DNA of 12,881 nucleotides, taken from the NCBI GenBank assembly GCA_036001325.1, contig DASYUK010000463.1, positions 1-12,881 on the forward strand. The letters are read 5' to 3'. Numbering within the stretch: the first letter of the stretch is position 1; each line of letters begins with the position of its first letter. This stretch comes from DASVHS01 sp036001325 (GTDB taxonomy: Bacteria > Acidobacteriota > Thermoanaerobaculia > Gp7-AA8). The notes under the pieces are model-generated. The model had not been told where the DNA came from. It saw only the letters and a list, made by a program, of their open reading frames with translations, and did not search any database. Position numbers and translations under genes: made by a program. Shown one piece after another: positions 1 through 10,445 of this stretch.

Positions 1-86
1 CGCGCTCAGATGAGATGAGAAGGCCAACCTCCTCAACGCAGTCACACAATGTGTGCTGCAACAGTCAAAGCGCCCAAGGCGCAGAA

Positions 87-93
87 AAGGAGA
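87..93 (+). promoter_or_regulatory. Ribosome binding site deciding the transposase start
   Basis: AAGGAGA lies 6 nt before the ATG at 100. The earlier in-frame ATG at 49 has no purine-rich Shine-Dalgarno sequence at a usable distance. This favours a 368-residue protein over a 385-residue one. Confidence 0.6.
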
Positions 94-99
94 TTGGCC

Positions 100-1206
100 A
101 TGACAAAGTCTAACAGCAGCTCGCAGGTGAACACGAAACGAATGTCCTCCTCAGCCTGGCAGCGAATCACGACGATCGGCATCGATCTGGGCGACCGGTT
201 CAGCCGGTGGTGTGGGATCGATCGCGACGGCAATGTCGTCGCGGAAGATCGAGTGTCGACGACGCAGCCGGCGATGGCAAAGCTCTTTTCACTACTGGGA
301 CGAAAACGCATCGCCATCGAAACCGGAACGCACTCGCCGTGGGTCAGCCGGTTGCTCGAATCGCTCGGGCATGAAGTGATCGTGGCGAATTCACGGAAAG
401 TGCAGCTGATCTCGAAGAATCGCCAGAAAGACGATCGCAATGATGCGCGCACGCTCGCTCGATTGGCGCGCTTCGACGTGGAGCTGCTCTATCCCATTCG
501 TCATCGCAGCCAGACGGCCCAGGCGCACCTGGAACTGCTTCGAGCGCGTGATGTGCTGGTCGCCGTGCGCACCAAGATCGTCAATCACCTTCGCGGGGCA
601 TGCAAGCCATTCGGCGTGCGGCTGCCGCGATGTTCGCCCTCAGCGATGGTGAAGAAAGCACCGGCGGCGATCCCGGCGGAGCTGCAAACGATCATGAAGC
701 CGCTGCTCGATCTGATCAAGACGATCTCGTCGCAGATCGCTCAGTACGATCGACGCATCGAGCATCTGGCTGACCACGAGTACAAGGAATCGCAGGCGTT
801 GCGGCAGATCACCGGCGTAGGCGCTCTGACGGCATTGGCGTACATGCTGACGCTCGCCGATGCGCAACGCTTCGTTCGCAGCCGGAGTGTCGGAGCGTGG
901 CTGGGTCTGACTCCGGCACGACACGACTCGAGCGGAACAGAGACCCAAAAGCGAATCACCAAAGAAGGAGATCACTACCTACGGCGACTCCTCGTTGGAT
1001 CCGCTCAATACATTCTCGGGCCGTTTGGAAAGGACTGCGATCTGCGCCGGCATGGCTTGGCCATCGCCGCCCGCGGAGGGAAGAACGCCAAGCGGCGGGC
1101 GACGGTGGCCGTGGCTCGTAAGCTGGCCGTGTTGCTCCATCGTCTTTGGGTTACTCAAGCGACGTACATGCCTGTGCGAGGCGCCACGACGGATATCGCG
1201 GCGTAA
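100..1206 (+). CDS. IS110-family transposase (DEDD/serine, RNA-guided recombinase family)
   Basis: This enzyme moves its own insertion sequence. The N-terminal RuvC-like DEDD domain is visible: GIDLGD with Asp29, AIETG with Glu74, and KDDRND giving a DxxD pair at Asp112 and Asp115. A helical linker follows at about residues 135-230. The C-terminal Transposase_20 domain starts near QITGVGAL (about 236) and carries the RHDSSG motif with serines 277/278, where family members have the nucleophilic serine. At 368 aa it is normal to slightly long for the family. The start was chosen for its ribosome binding site; an ATG at 49 would add 17 residues. No frameshift or internal stop is present, so it may be active. 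It converges on gltA and is functionally unrelated to the respiratory genes. Members characterised so far use a bridge RNA encoded in the element's flank. The family call is firm; the subgroup (IS110 or IS1111) is not decided. Confidence 0.93.
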   Translation: MTKSNSSSQVNTKRMSSSAWQRITTIGIDLGDRFSRWCGIDRDGNVVAEDRVSTTQPAMAKLFSLLGRKRIAIETGTHSPWVSRLLESLGHEVIVANSRKVQLISKNRQKDDRNDARTLARLARFDVELLYPIRHRSQTAQAHLELLRARDVLVAVRTKIVNHLRGACKPFGVRLPRCSPSAMVKKAPAAIPAELQTIMKPLLDLIKTISSQIAQYDRRIEHLADHEYKESQALRQITGVGALTALAYMLTLADAQRFVRSRSVGAWLGLTPARHDSSGTETQKRITKEGDHYLRRLLVGSAQYILGPFGKDCDLRRHGLAIAARGGKNAKRRATVAVARKLAVLLHRLWVTQATYMPVRGATTDIAA

Positions 1207-1575
1207 ACAGCGGTCGGTTCTAAAGCTCGAACGACACCGATGAAAGGACAATCAGCGACGATCAATCCAGGAATGCTTGTTCGGTCGACTGCGGCGCGCG
1301 GCTTGGCACAAGCGACCTTCACCGGTTCTTGTAGACCGACGCTCAGATTGCAGCGACCTCCTCGCGGAACGGACCTCAGCATGCACAGAGCTCGAAGAGC
1401 TCACGAACAGTGCGGATGGAAGCCAGGTCACGATGGATATCGATCGTCGGCGGATATGACCAAATCACAACAGCAGAGGTGAGGCCGCCACGGCGGCCTT
1501 GACAACAGATGGCCTTCTCATGGAAGCCGCGCGCTGTCTTCACGTCACCACGAGCTTCTGACACGTCCCACGTCT
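1207..1575. other. Non-coding stretch between the transposase and gltA
   Basis: These 369 nt separate two convergent genes. I see no convincing gene: the short open frames have no ribosome binding site or recognisable motif. Visible structure includes a GAGCTC-GAA-GAGCTC inverted repeat at 1388-1402 and the strong hairpin at 1482-1499. The part up to about 1480 is probably the non-coding end of the IS110 element and could encode its guide (bridge) RNA, as in the IS1111 group, where this RNA lies 3' of the transposase. That is inference from the family and from position only. Confidence 0.5.
1482..1499. terminator. GC-rich hairpin between convergent genes, possible terminator
   Basis: AGGCCGCC (1482-1489) and GGCGGCCT (1492-1499) form a perfect 8-bp stem around a 2-nt centre. 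It lies 77 nt past the gltA stop and 276 nt past the transposase stop. A U-run is absent on both strands, so intrinsic termination is uncertain. It may instead be a boundary structure of the insertion sequence. Confidence 0.35.
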
Positions 1576-2878
1576 TCATCGCCGAACGCTTCCATCGCTC
1601 GTAACGCCGGCAAGCGTTCTTCCGCGATCTTCCACAGCGATGAACGATCGCTCGGTCGCGCCGGTGTACACCTGACGCGGACGATTGATGCGCGTCGAGC
1701 TGTCGTCGATCATCTCCTTCCACTGCGCGATCCAACCCGGCAGGCGTCCCAGCGCGAACATGACCGTGAACATCTCGGATGGAATTCCGATCGCTCGATA
1801 GATGATGCCGCTGTAGAAATCGACATTCGGGTAGAGCTTCTTCTCGATGAAATACGGATCGCGAAGAGCGACTTCTTCGAGCTCCTTGGCGATGTCCAGG
1901 AGCGGGTCTCGGACGCCGAGTGAGGCCAGGACTTCATCGGCCGATCTCTTCAGGATCGTGGCCCGAGGATCAAAGTTCTTGTAGACGCGGTGACCGAACC
2001 CCATCAGCTTGAATCTCGAGCTCTTGTCCTTCGCCAGCGCGACAAACTTCCCGACATTCCCTCCATCGCTTCGGATGTGCTGCAGCATCTCCAGCACTTC
2101 CTGATTGGCTCCGCCATGGAGCGGCCCCCAGAGAGCACAGATTCCTGCGGAGATCGTGGCGAAGAGATTGGCCCGGCTGCTGCCGACCATGCGCACGGTC
2201 GACGTGCTGCAGTTCTGCTCGTGATCAGCGTGAAGAATGAGCAGCAGGTTCAGAGCCCGGTCGACGACGGCGGACACTCTGTACGGCTCCGCCGGAATCG
2301 CGAACATCATCTGAAGAAAGTTCTGCGTGTACGTCAGATCGTTGCGGGGATAGATGAACGGCTGGCCGATCGACTTCTTGTAGGAGAACGCGGCAATCGT
2401 CGGCAACTTCGCCAGAAGACGGATGATGTTCTGCTCGAGCTTCTCGGTCTCCGGGTAATAGGCCGAGAGCGAGGCCACCATCGCCGACAGGATGGCCATC
2501 GGATGCGCGGACCTCGGGAAGCCTTCGAAGAACTTCTTCATGTCCTCGTGAAGAAGCGTGTGATGGGTCAGCTTGTCGGTGAAGCTGTCCAGCTCACTGC
2601 TGGTCGGAAGCTCGCCGTAGATGAGGAGATACATCACCTCGACGAAGCTGGCCTTCGCCGCCAACTGTTCGATCGGGTAGCCGCGATAGCGCAGGATCCC
2701 TCGTTCTCCATCGATGAACGTGATCCCGCTCGTGCAGGATCCGGTGTTGCCGTAGGCAGGATCGTAGGTGATGGCACCGCTTCTGGCGCGAAGCGACGTG
2801 ACATCAATGGCGACCTCGTTTTCGGTTCCGACCGTAACCGGGAGCGAGTACTCCTTGCCGTTCAGCAGCAATGTTGCG

Positions 2879-2886
<8 letters not shown>
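1576..2886 (-). CDS. gltA: Citrate synthase, hexameric GltA type
   Basis: It condenses acetyl-CoA and oxaloacetate to citrate in the cytoplasm, the entry step of the TCA cycle. Active-site residues are in place: HADHEQ (His222), GPLHGGAN (His257), GFGHRVYKNFDPR (His299, matching the family signature) and NVDFYSG (Asp356). These correspond to the E. coli catalytic set His264, His305 and Asp362. At 436 aa it is close to E. coli GltA, with a short C-terminal tail after the usual RPRQVYTG end. The ATG at 2886 lies inside the end of nifJ, giving an 8-nt overlap, and GGGAG at 2896-2900 is the ribosome binding site 9 nt away. The overlap indicates translational coupling with nifJ. The pair would turn pyruvate into acetyl-CoA and then citrate. 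A 2-methylcitrate synthase role is less likely, since no prp genes are nearby. Confidence 0.97.
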
Positions 2887-6403
<3,517 letters not shown>

Positions 6404-6458
6404 GTCGCCACGATAAGGGAGTGCGCGCGAGCGGCCGAGGACTTACATCATGTCAGGG

Positions 6459-6474
6459 AGTGATGAGCATCACC
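6459..6474. promoter_or_regulatory. CRP/FNR-family-like operator upstream of nifJ
   Basis: AGTGA-TGAGCA-TCACC matches the CRP pattern TGTGA-N6-TCACA except at the two outermost bases. The same bases read as GTGAT-GAGC-ATCAC, matching the FNR pattern TTGAT-N4-ATCAA except at its outer bases. Its centre is about 63 nt upstream of the nifJ start. Two similar sites at 8516 and 9391 support a shared regulator. Binding is inferred, and no clear -10 element is seen. Confidence 0.4.
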
Positions 6475-6487
6475 GGGCAAGGCCTTG

Positions 6488-6513
6488 GAGTGCGGCGGCT
6501 TGCCGCCGCACTC
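6488..6513. repeat. 26-nt perfect palindrome between the monoheme cytochrome and nifJ
   Basis: GAGTGCGGCGGC (6488-6499) and GCCGCCGCACTC (6502-6513) are perfect 12-bp complements around TT. It begins 9 nt past the stop of the cytochrome gene, so a hairpin would form at the end of that transcript. No U-run follows on the - strand. Its compact GC-rich form suits a dispersed palindromic repeat, which could slow transcription or protect the mRNA 3' end between the cytochrome and nifJ. Confidence 0.65.
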
Positions 6514-6521
6514 GACGACGT

Positions 6522-6854
6522 CTACTTCTTCTTGGCCAGACCGCGAATGTAGACGACCAGCACCTGGATCTCCGTGGGCGTGAGCTTTCCCTTGTACGAC
6601 GGCATCTTCCCCTTGCCGTCGGCGATCGCTTTCGCGAGATCCGCGTCACTGAGTTTCTGAACGTCGGCGGAACGAAGATCGCGCACTTTCATGGTTTTGC
6701 CCGTCGGGGTCTGACCGGCGCCCTCGGGACCGTGGCACATCGCGCACTTCGATTTGAAGATCGTGGCGCCATCAGGAGTGGCATCTGCCAGTGCGACGAG
6801 GGGTAACATGACGATCAGTGCAGCCAACGCAATCACGAGGGAGCGGGGTTTCAT
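6522..6854 (-). CDS. Small periplasmic monoheme cytochrome c (class I)
   Basis: This is a soluble electron carrier of 110 aa. A signal peptide with a hydrophobic core at about residues 6-22 ends near ALA-D, so the mature protein is exported. One haem site is present: Cys37, Cys40, His41 (CAMCH). The likely distal ligand is Met84 in GKMPSYKGKLT, followed by a C-terminal helix, the normal cytochrome c fold order. AAGGAGG at 6859-6865 precedes the ATG by 4 nt, so the start is firm. The gene lies 72 nt after the seven-heme membrane cytochrome on the same strand. That context suggests it carries electrons between the membrane quinol oxidase and the decaheme cytochrome, a role filled by triheme PpcA-type proteins in Geobacter. 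The partner assignment is inference. Confidence 0.92.
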   Translation of the reverse strand: MKPRSLVIALAALIVMLPLVALADATPDGATIFKSKCAMCHGPEGAGQTPTGKTMKVRDLRSADVQKLSDADLAKAIADGKGKMPSYKGKLTPTEIQVLVVYIRGLAKKK

Positions 6855-6926
6855 TCGTCCTCCTTATTTTTCGCTAGATCGCGCATGGCGCGACGAGCGC
6901 ATTGATTCCAACCTCAGTTTGGTTTC

Positions 6927-8408
6927 CTACATGCCGCCGCCGTGATGGCAGTCGGCGCAGTTGATGCTCCTCAGATCACCCAGATCGACCGGGTGTTCGA
7001 ATTGCGCATTGGTTTGATTCTCGCTGAGAACCGTGTGACAGATCTGGCAGTCCTTGCTGATCCGTTTTCCATCCCCGCTGACGTGCTGGTCGTCGTGGCA
7101 GCGGAAGCATCCCATCGACATGAAGTGCCCGACGTTGTCGGGATGCGTTCGCCAATCGACGCGCATCTCCGGAAAACGGATTGAGGAAAAGATCTGCTGC
7201 AGAGCAACGACAGCGCGATCAATTTCGGCCTTTTTCGCGCTGTAAGCGTTCGCATACGACTTCTGGTAATAAGCTGGAAACTCCGTCGCGATCGCGCGCA
7301 GAGCCTGGGGAGTCGAGTGGTAGTCTTTCGCGAGTACCGCAACGGCCTGCTGCTTCACATACGGCAGCGAGCGATCGATCTTGCCGGAGGCGAGAGCGCG
7401 ATCGACCGCGCGGTCGGGCGATTGATAGATGTGCGTCGGGCGGTTGTGGCAGTCGACGCAATCGACTTTGCGGCGCGGCATCGTGGCGATCTGCGCCGGC
7501 GTCAGCTTCGAGCCCTCGGCGACGTATTCAGTGACCTGACCGGTGTTGCGATTGCGGATGCGCACCCATGGGATCTGCTGACGATGCGAGTCGGTGGCGA
7601 TGTACGTCACCTCATTGGCGATATTCATGTGCCAGTGAATGCCAGCCGCCGGTCCCGCTGACGGATTCCCTCCACCGGTCTTGATCAGCATCCGGATCTG
7701 AAGCGGCGTATTCGTCTCGTCGTATGCAAAGTGATCGAACACCTTCAACTGCGTGCCGAAGAACTTTTCCGGCCAATGGCATTGCTCGCACGTTTCGCGA
7801 GCGGGGCGAAGACTCTGCACGGGGCTCGGAATCGGTCGCGGGAACTTGTGCGTGAGGACGGCGTAGACCTGATAAGAGCCGGAGAGTTTCGACCGCACGA
7901 ACCATGTCGCGCCGGGGCCGACGTGACAACCGACGCATCCGACGCGCGCGTGCGGTGACACTTGATACGCCGTGTACTCGGGATGCATGACCTGATGGCA
8001 CAACGTCCCGCAGAACGCATCCGAATCGGTGTAGTGATACGCCTGATAGCTCCCCACGACGGTCATCGTGACAAAGACGATGATGCCGAGGGTCGTGAAC
8101 ATCACGATCATGCGCGTGCGCGGTTGATTGAGATCGATCCGCGGATATTCCTGCAGCTCCTCGACGCCGCGCTTGCGGCGTCGTTTGCGCTCGATGAGCA
8201 TTCCGCCGATGTACAGCGCCAGACCGAAGATCAGGATCGCCGGTGCGACGATCCACGTCAGAATGCCGAGGTAAGGATTCGCGTGCGTCTGCGTCGCATC
8301 GAGGTAGATGAGAAACGCGAGATTGGCGATGGCGATGACAGCGATCGCCACCCCCGCCTGACTGACGAGATTACGCGCCAGTCGTGGTCGTTTCGGTTCG
8401 TCAGGCAC
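6927..8408 (-). CDS. Seven-heme NapC/NirT-family inner-membrane cytochrome, ImcH-like
   Basis: This is probably a menaquinol-oxidising cytochrome that hands electrons to periplasmic carriers. Of 493 aa, the N-terminal part has three hydrophobic segments (about 14-36, 48-71 and 100-121). A positively charged KRRRKR stretch follows the second. The rest carries seven haem motifs with their His at 138, 162, 211, 321, 438, 458 and 488. The first is CGTLCH, a CX3CH site rather than CX2CH. Three membrane segments plus seven hemes match what I recall of Geobacter ImcH, which is needed for reducing extracellular acceptors of higher potential, and differ from tetraheme NapC with one helix. The start is GTG at 8408, with GGGAAGGAT at 8417-8425 as ribosome binding site. 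It lies downstream of ccmCD and upstream of the monoheme cytochrome. Nitrite reductase partners are not present, so an NrfH role is unlikely. Confidence 0.88.
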   Translation of the reverse strand: MPDEPKRPRLARNLVSQAGVAIAVIAIANLAFLIYLDATQTHANPYLGILTWIVAPAILIFGLALYIGGMLIERKRRRKRGVEELQEYPRIDLNQPRTRMIVMFTTLGIIVFVTMTVVGSYQAYHYTDSDAFCGTLCHQVMHPEYTAYQVSPHARVGCVGCHVGPGATWFVRSKLSGSYQVYAVLTHKFPRPIPSPVQSLRPARETCEQCHWPEKFFGTQLKVFDHFAYDETNTPLQIRMLIKTGGGNPSAGPAAGIHWHMNIANEVTYIATDSHRQQIPWVRIRNRNTGQVTEYVAEGSKLTPAQIATMPRRKVDCVDCHNRPTHIYQSPDRAVDRALASGKIDRSLPYVKQQAVAVLAKDYHSTPQALRAIATEFPAYYQKSYANAYSAKKAEIDRAVVALQQIFSSIRFPEMRVDWRTHPDNVGHFMSMGCFRCHDDQHVSGDGKRISKDCQICHTVLSENQTNAQFEHPVDLGDLRSINCADCHHGGGM

Positions 8409-8436
8409 CCGGCTCTATCCTTCCCGATGGCATCGC

Positions 8437-8466
8437 AGGATACAGATGACGATTCCTTAACGCCAA
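8437..8466 (-). promoter_or_regulatory. Possible sigma70-like promoter for the seven-heme cytochrome
   Basis: On the - strand TTGGCG (8466-8461) and TATCCT (8442-8437) are separated by 18 nt, each matching four of six consensus bases. Transcription would start near 8430, just ahead of the ribosome binding site at 8417-8425. The CRP/FNR-like site at 8516-8531 would be centred about 93 nt upstream of that start, a spacing known for activating CRP sites. The assignment is tentative. Confidence 0.3.
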
Positions 8467-8515
8467 GGTAGCGCCTTCCGGTTGCATCGCGTCATGCGTC
8501 GAGTCACTTCTGGCG

Positions 8516-8531
8516 TGTGACTGATCTCACC
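8516..8531. promoter_or_regulatory. CRP/FNR-family-like operator upstream of the seven-heme cytochrome
   Basis: TGTGA-CTGATC-TCACC differs from the CRP pattern TGTGA-N6-TCACA at one base. It overlaps the last codons of ccmD and sits about 115 nt upstream of the seven-heme gene start. A second, overlapping inverted repeat (AGTCAC at 8502-8507 and GTGACT at 8517-8522) shares a half-site with it. The match to the sites at 9391 and 6459 makes chance less likely, but binding is not shown. Confidence 0.4.
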
Positions 8532-8652
8532 GTTGCCGGTGTGCGGAGCGAAGACCTGCAAAGATTCGCAGCGCGTAAGTGACAAGGATGAATGCTGTGA
8601 CACCGTAGGCTGCCCAGACAAATCCCCAACCGCCGCTCACGAATCCGTTCAT
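8527..8652 (-). CDS. ccmD: CcmD, small haem exporter accessory membrane protein
   Basis: CcmD is a single-pass membrane protein that helps release holo-CcmE from the CcmABC complex during cytochrome c maturation. This 41-residue frame starts MNGFVSGGWGFVWAAYG, continues with a hydrophobic helix (about residues 12-31) and ends in a basic tail (RSAHRQR), the classic CcmD plan of an aromatic, glycine-rich start followed by one helix. Its ATG overlaps the ccmC TGA as ATGA, a 4-nt overlap typical of coupled translation. The gene is easy to miss because its frame also reads upstream as a long meaningless frame across ccmC. It is shorter than many CcmD proteins, but the position directly after ccmC supports the call strongly. 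Confidence 0.85.
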   Translation of the reverse strand: MNGFVSGGWGFVWAAYGVTAFILVTYALRIFAGLRSAHRQR

Positions 8653-9332
8653 GCCATCTCTCCGATCAGGAGCGCCGGAGACATTTCCTCCTCCGATCGA
8701 AATGCAGCAACGCGCGTTCGCACGATCGTGATGGCGATGACGAGCAGCAACATCCCCGCGAAATTCGTGAACAGCGGGATGAGGAACTCGCGCGACACCG
8801 TCCTGAAGCTCGACTGCTGCTGGTGCAGCGAGTTCCACCACTTCACCGAGAAGTAGACGATCGGCACATCGATGTAGCCGACGACCGTGGCGACCGATGA
8901 CCAAGTCGCGCGCCGCACCGGATCGTCGACGTGGTGACGCAGCGCGGTGATCCCGAGAAACGCCATCAAGAGAATCGCGACGGTGGTCAGGCGTGGATCC
9001 CAGTCCCACCACACACCCCACGTAGGCTTGGCCCAGATCGCACCTTGCACCGAAAGCAGGAAGCAAAGGACGACCGCCATCTCGATCGCCGCTTCGAGCC
9101 AGTGATCCCATTTGAGCCGGCCGGTGATCAGGTACGCGATCGCGCAGACGAATCCGAATGTGAGCACGAGCATCGCGCACCAGGCGGTTGGAACGTGCAC
9201 GTACATGATTCGCTGCACGTCCCCCATGTAGCGCTCCGGCGGGGCGATCGCCAGACCGTAGTACGAGCCGGCGAGAAGTAGAACAACGCCCGCGATGAGC
9301 AGGATCAGTGGAACCTTGATTGAGGTGTTCAT
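8649..9332 (-). CDS. ccmC: CcmC, haem handling protein for cytochrome c maturation (System I)
   Basis: CcmC binds haem on the periplasmic face of the inner membrane and loads it onto CcmE. The 227-aa protein is about the usual length and highly hydrophobic, with about six membrane segments. The haem-handling tryptophan-rich motif WGVWWDWD is at 105-112. The flanking histidines that ligate haem in the family are His46 (YVHVP) and His170 (WWNSLHQ). No strong Shine-Dalgarno sequence precedes the ATG at 9332. It is the first gene of the - strand run and is followed by ccmD with a 4-nt overlap. The other System I genes (ccmA, B, E, F, G/H) are not in the window. Placing ccmCD beside three cytochrome genes suggests maturation capacity is expressed together with its clients. 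Confidence 0.95.
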   Translation of the reverse strand: MNTSIKVPLILLIAGVVLLLAGSYYGLAIAPPERYMGDVQRIMYVHVPTAWCAMLVLTFGFVCAIAYLITGRLKWDHWLEAAIEMAVVLCFLLSVQGAIWAKPTWGVWWDWDPRLTTVAILLMAFLGITALRHHVDDPVRRATWSSVATVVGYIDVPIVYFSVKWWNSLHQQQSSFRTVSREFLIPLFTNFAGMLLLVIAITIVRTRVAAFRSEEEMSPALLIGEMA

Positions 9333-9390
9333 CGTGCGGCCACCATAGCGTCGCCCGAAGCACTCACTCGGCGCCTGGCATCACGAACGA

Positions 9391-9408
9391 GTGTGACATC
9401 TGTCACAC
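9391..9408. promoter_or_regulatory. Perfect CRP-family-like palindrome between divergent operons
   Basis: GTGTGACATCTGTCACAC is a perfect 8-bp inverted repeat around TC and contains an exact TGTGA-N6-TCACA core (9392-9407). It lies in the 218-nt divergent region, 59 nt from the ccmC start and 143 nt from the decaheme cytochrome start. The position suits control of ccmC, and possibly both operons. The specific regulator cannot be named from the DNA; any CRP/FNR-superfamily protein with CRP-like specificity would fit. Confidence 0.6.
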
Positions 9409-9496
9409 GACAGCGGTGCCGCGAGCCATCGCCGCCTCTCCGCGCAAATCCTAAGATGCGGATCATTACGGCGTGAATATTCGCAGCTGGCCGTAG

Positions 9497-9513
9497 GAAC
9501 TAGAATGCAGTTC
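9497..9513 (+). promoter_or_regulatory. Possible -10 region with small inverted repeat, decaheme operon
   Basis: TAGAAT at 9501-9506 matches five of six bases of a -10 element and lies 44 nt before the decaheme gene. No good -35 hexamer stands 16-18 nt upstream, which would fit an activator-dependent promoter. GAACT (9497-9501) and AGTTC (9509-9513) form an inverted repeat across the -10, a possible repressor site. Both are weak signals. Confidence 0.3.
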
Positions 9514-9550
9514 TCCATAAGTTGGTCTCGAAAAGACAGCCGGAGGAAAG

Positions 9551-10435
9551 ATGCGATTGGCGATTGCAGGTGTTCTGGCCTTTTTTTTGGTACCTCTCGC
9601 CTCCGCTGAGACCCCACCGCAGTGGCCGGTCGTCAGCTTCGATCTGTCGCAATGTCAGACGTGTCATGCCGACGCCATGGCAGCCTTTCAGCGCACGCCG
9701 CATCACAAGCTGGCGAACAGTTGCAGCAACTGCCATGGTGATGTCGCCACGCACGCGAAGATGATGATGGCGGGCGAAGGAAAAGGGCCGATCGTCTCAG
9801 TCAAGAGCATGAAACCGGCCGAGGCGACGAATCTCTGCCTTACCTGTCACGATCGACGGCGGCAGGCGAACTGGCGTGGCGGCGTGCATGATCGCAAAGC
9901 ACTCACCTGCACAACATGCCACAGCGTGCACTCCTTCAAATCGGATCGCGCACAACTGAAAGCCGAACGCGTCAGCGAGACCTGCTTCAGTTGCCATCAG
10001 AACATGCGCGCGCAGGCGATGCGCACGAGTCATCATCCGGTTCGCGAAGGACGCATGGACTGCACGAGCTGCCACGATCCGCATGACAGCACGACGCCGA
10101 AGATGATCCGCGCCGCGACCGTGAACGAGCTCTGCTACTCATGCCACACGGAGAAGCGCGGACCGTTCATGTGGGAGCACGCTCCCGTCCGCGAGAACTG
10201 CCTCACCTGTCATAACCCGCATGGCTCAAATCACGAAAAGCTGCTGCAGGCGAAGATGCCGTATCTCTGTCAGCGCTGCCACCTCAATACGCGACATCCC
10301 GGAACGCTTTATGACCTGCGCAACACGGTAGCCGGAGCGAACATCACGAATCGCGCAGTCGAGCATGCGTGCCGCAACTGCCACCAGAACATCCACGGAT
10401 CCAATGCGCCGTCCGGCGCATATCTGGGCCGGTGA
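9551..10435 (+). CDS. Periplasmic decaheme cytochrome c, MtrA/DmsE/PioA family
   Basis: This multiheme electron wire is expected to plug into an outer-membrane barrel and carry electrons between periplasm and cell exterior. The 294-aa protein has a signal peptide (about 1-19, ending ASA-E) and exactly ten CxxCH motifs, with haem-binding His at 39, 62, 100, 124, 149, 175, 199, 221, 244 and 278. Further His residues such as HH at 51-52 and 161-162 and the VHD and PHG segments fit bis-His ligation. The repeated CxxCH-PH-type spacing in the second half is typical of the DmsE/MtrA family. GGAGGA at 9542-9547 sets the start. The MtrB-type barrel gene follows 10 nt downstream, the standard MtrAB/PioAB arrangement. 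It is somewhat shorter than Shewanella MtrA. A DmsE role in DMSO respiration is less likely, as no molybdoenzyme gene is nearby. Confidence 0.95.
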   Translation: MRLAIAGVLAFFLVPLASAETPPQWPVVSFDLSQCQTCHADAMAAFQRTPHHKLANSCSNCHGDVATHAKMMMAGEGKGPIVSVKSMKPAEATNLCLTCHDRRRQANWRGGVHDRKALTCTTCHSVHSFKSDRAQLKAERVSETCFSCHQNMRAQAMRTSHHPVREGRMDCTSCHDPHDSTTPKMIRAATVNELCYSCHTEKRGPFMWEHAPVRENCLTCHNPHGSNHEKLLQAKMPYLCQRCHLNTRHPGTLYDLRNTVAGANITNRAVEHACRNCHQNIHGSNAPSGAYLGR

Positions 10436-10445
10436 GGAGGACGCG

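Larger units (their letters stand above)
1..1481 (+). mobile_element. IS110-family insertion sequence, ends not defined
   Basis: The transposase at 100-1206 defines an IS110-family element. The family has no typical terminal inverted repeats and usually makes no target duplications, and I found no flanking repeat that fixes the ends. The left end may lie outside the window, since only 99 nt precede the transposase start. The right end is placed loosely before the hairpin at 1482-1499, which lies between the transposase and the convergent gltA. Only the transposase span is certain. The element may be intact: the reading frame is full length and has the expected catalytic residues. Confidence 0.45.

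Noticed and set aside
49..99. Earlier transposase start at 49
   Set aside because: It has no Shine-Dalgarno sequence and adds 17 residues before the usual N-terminus, while the ATG at 100 is preceded by AAGGAGA. It is not excluded outright.
6488..6513. Intrinsic terminator for the monoheme cytochrome gene
   Set aside because: The stem is strong but no U-run follows on the - strand, so it is listed as a repeat.
9342..9347. TATGGT as the ccmC -10 element on -
   Set aside because: It would place the transcription start only 2-4 nt before the ATG, and no -35 partner is convincing.
8527..9363. 278-codon frame on - across ccmC
   Set aside because: The part over ccmC is an off-frame shadow of a well-conserved membrane protein; only its last 41 codons are real, and they are annotated as ccmD.
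10365..10445. N-terminal extension of the porin from an ATG within the decaheme gene
   Set aside because: It would place 27 polar residues before a perfect signal peptide; the ATG at 10446 has a good ribosome binding site.
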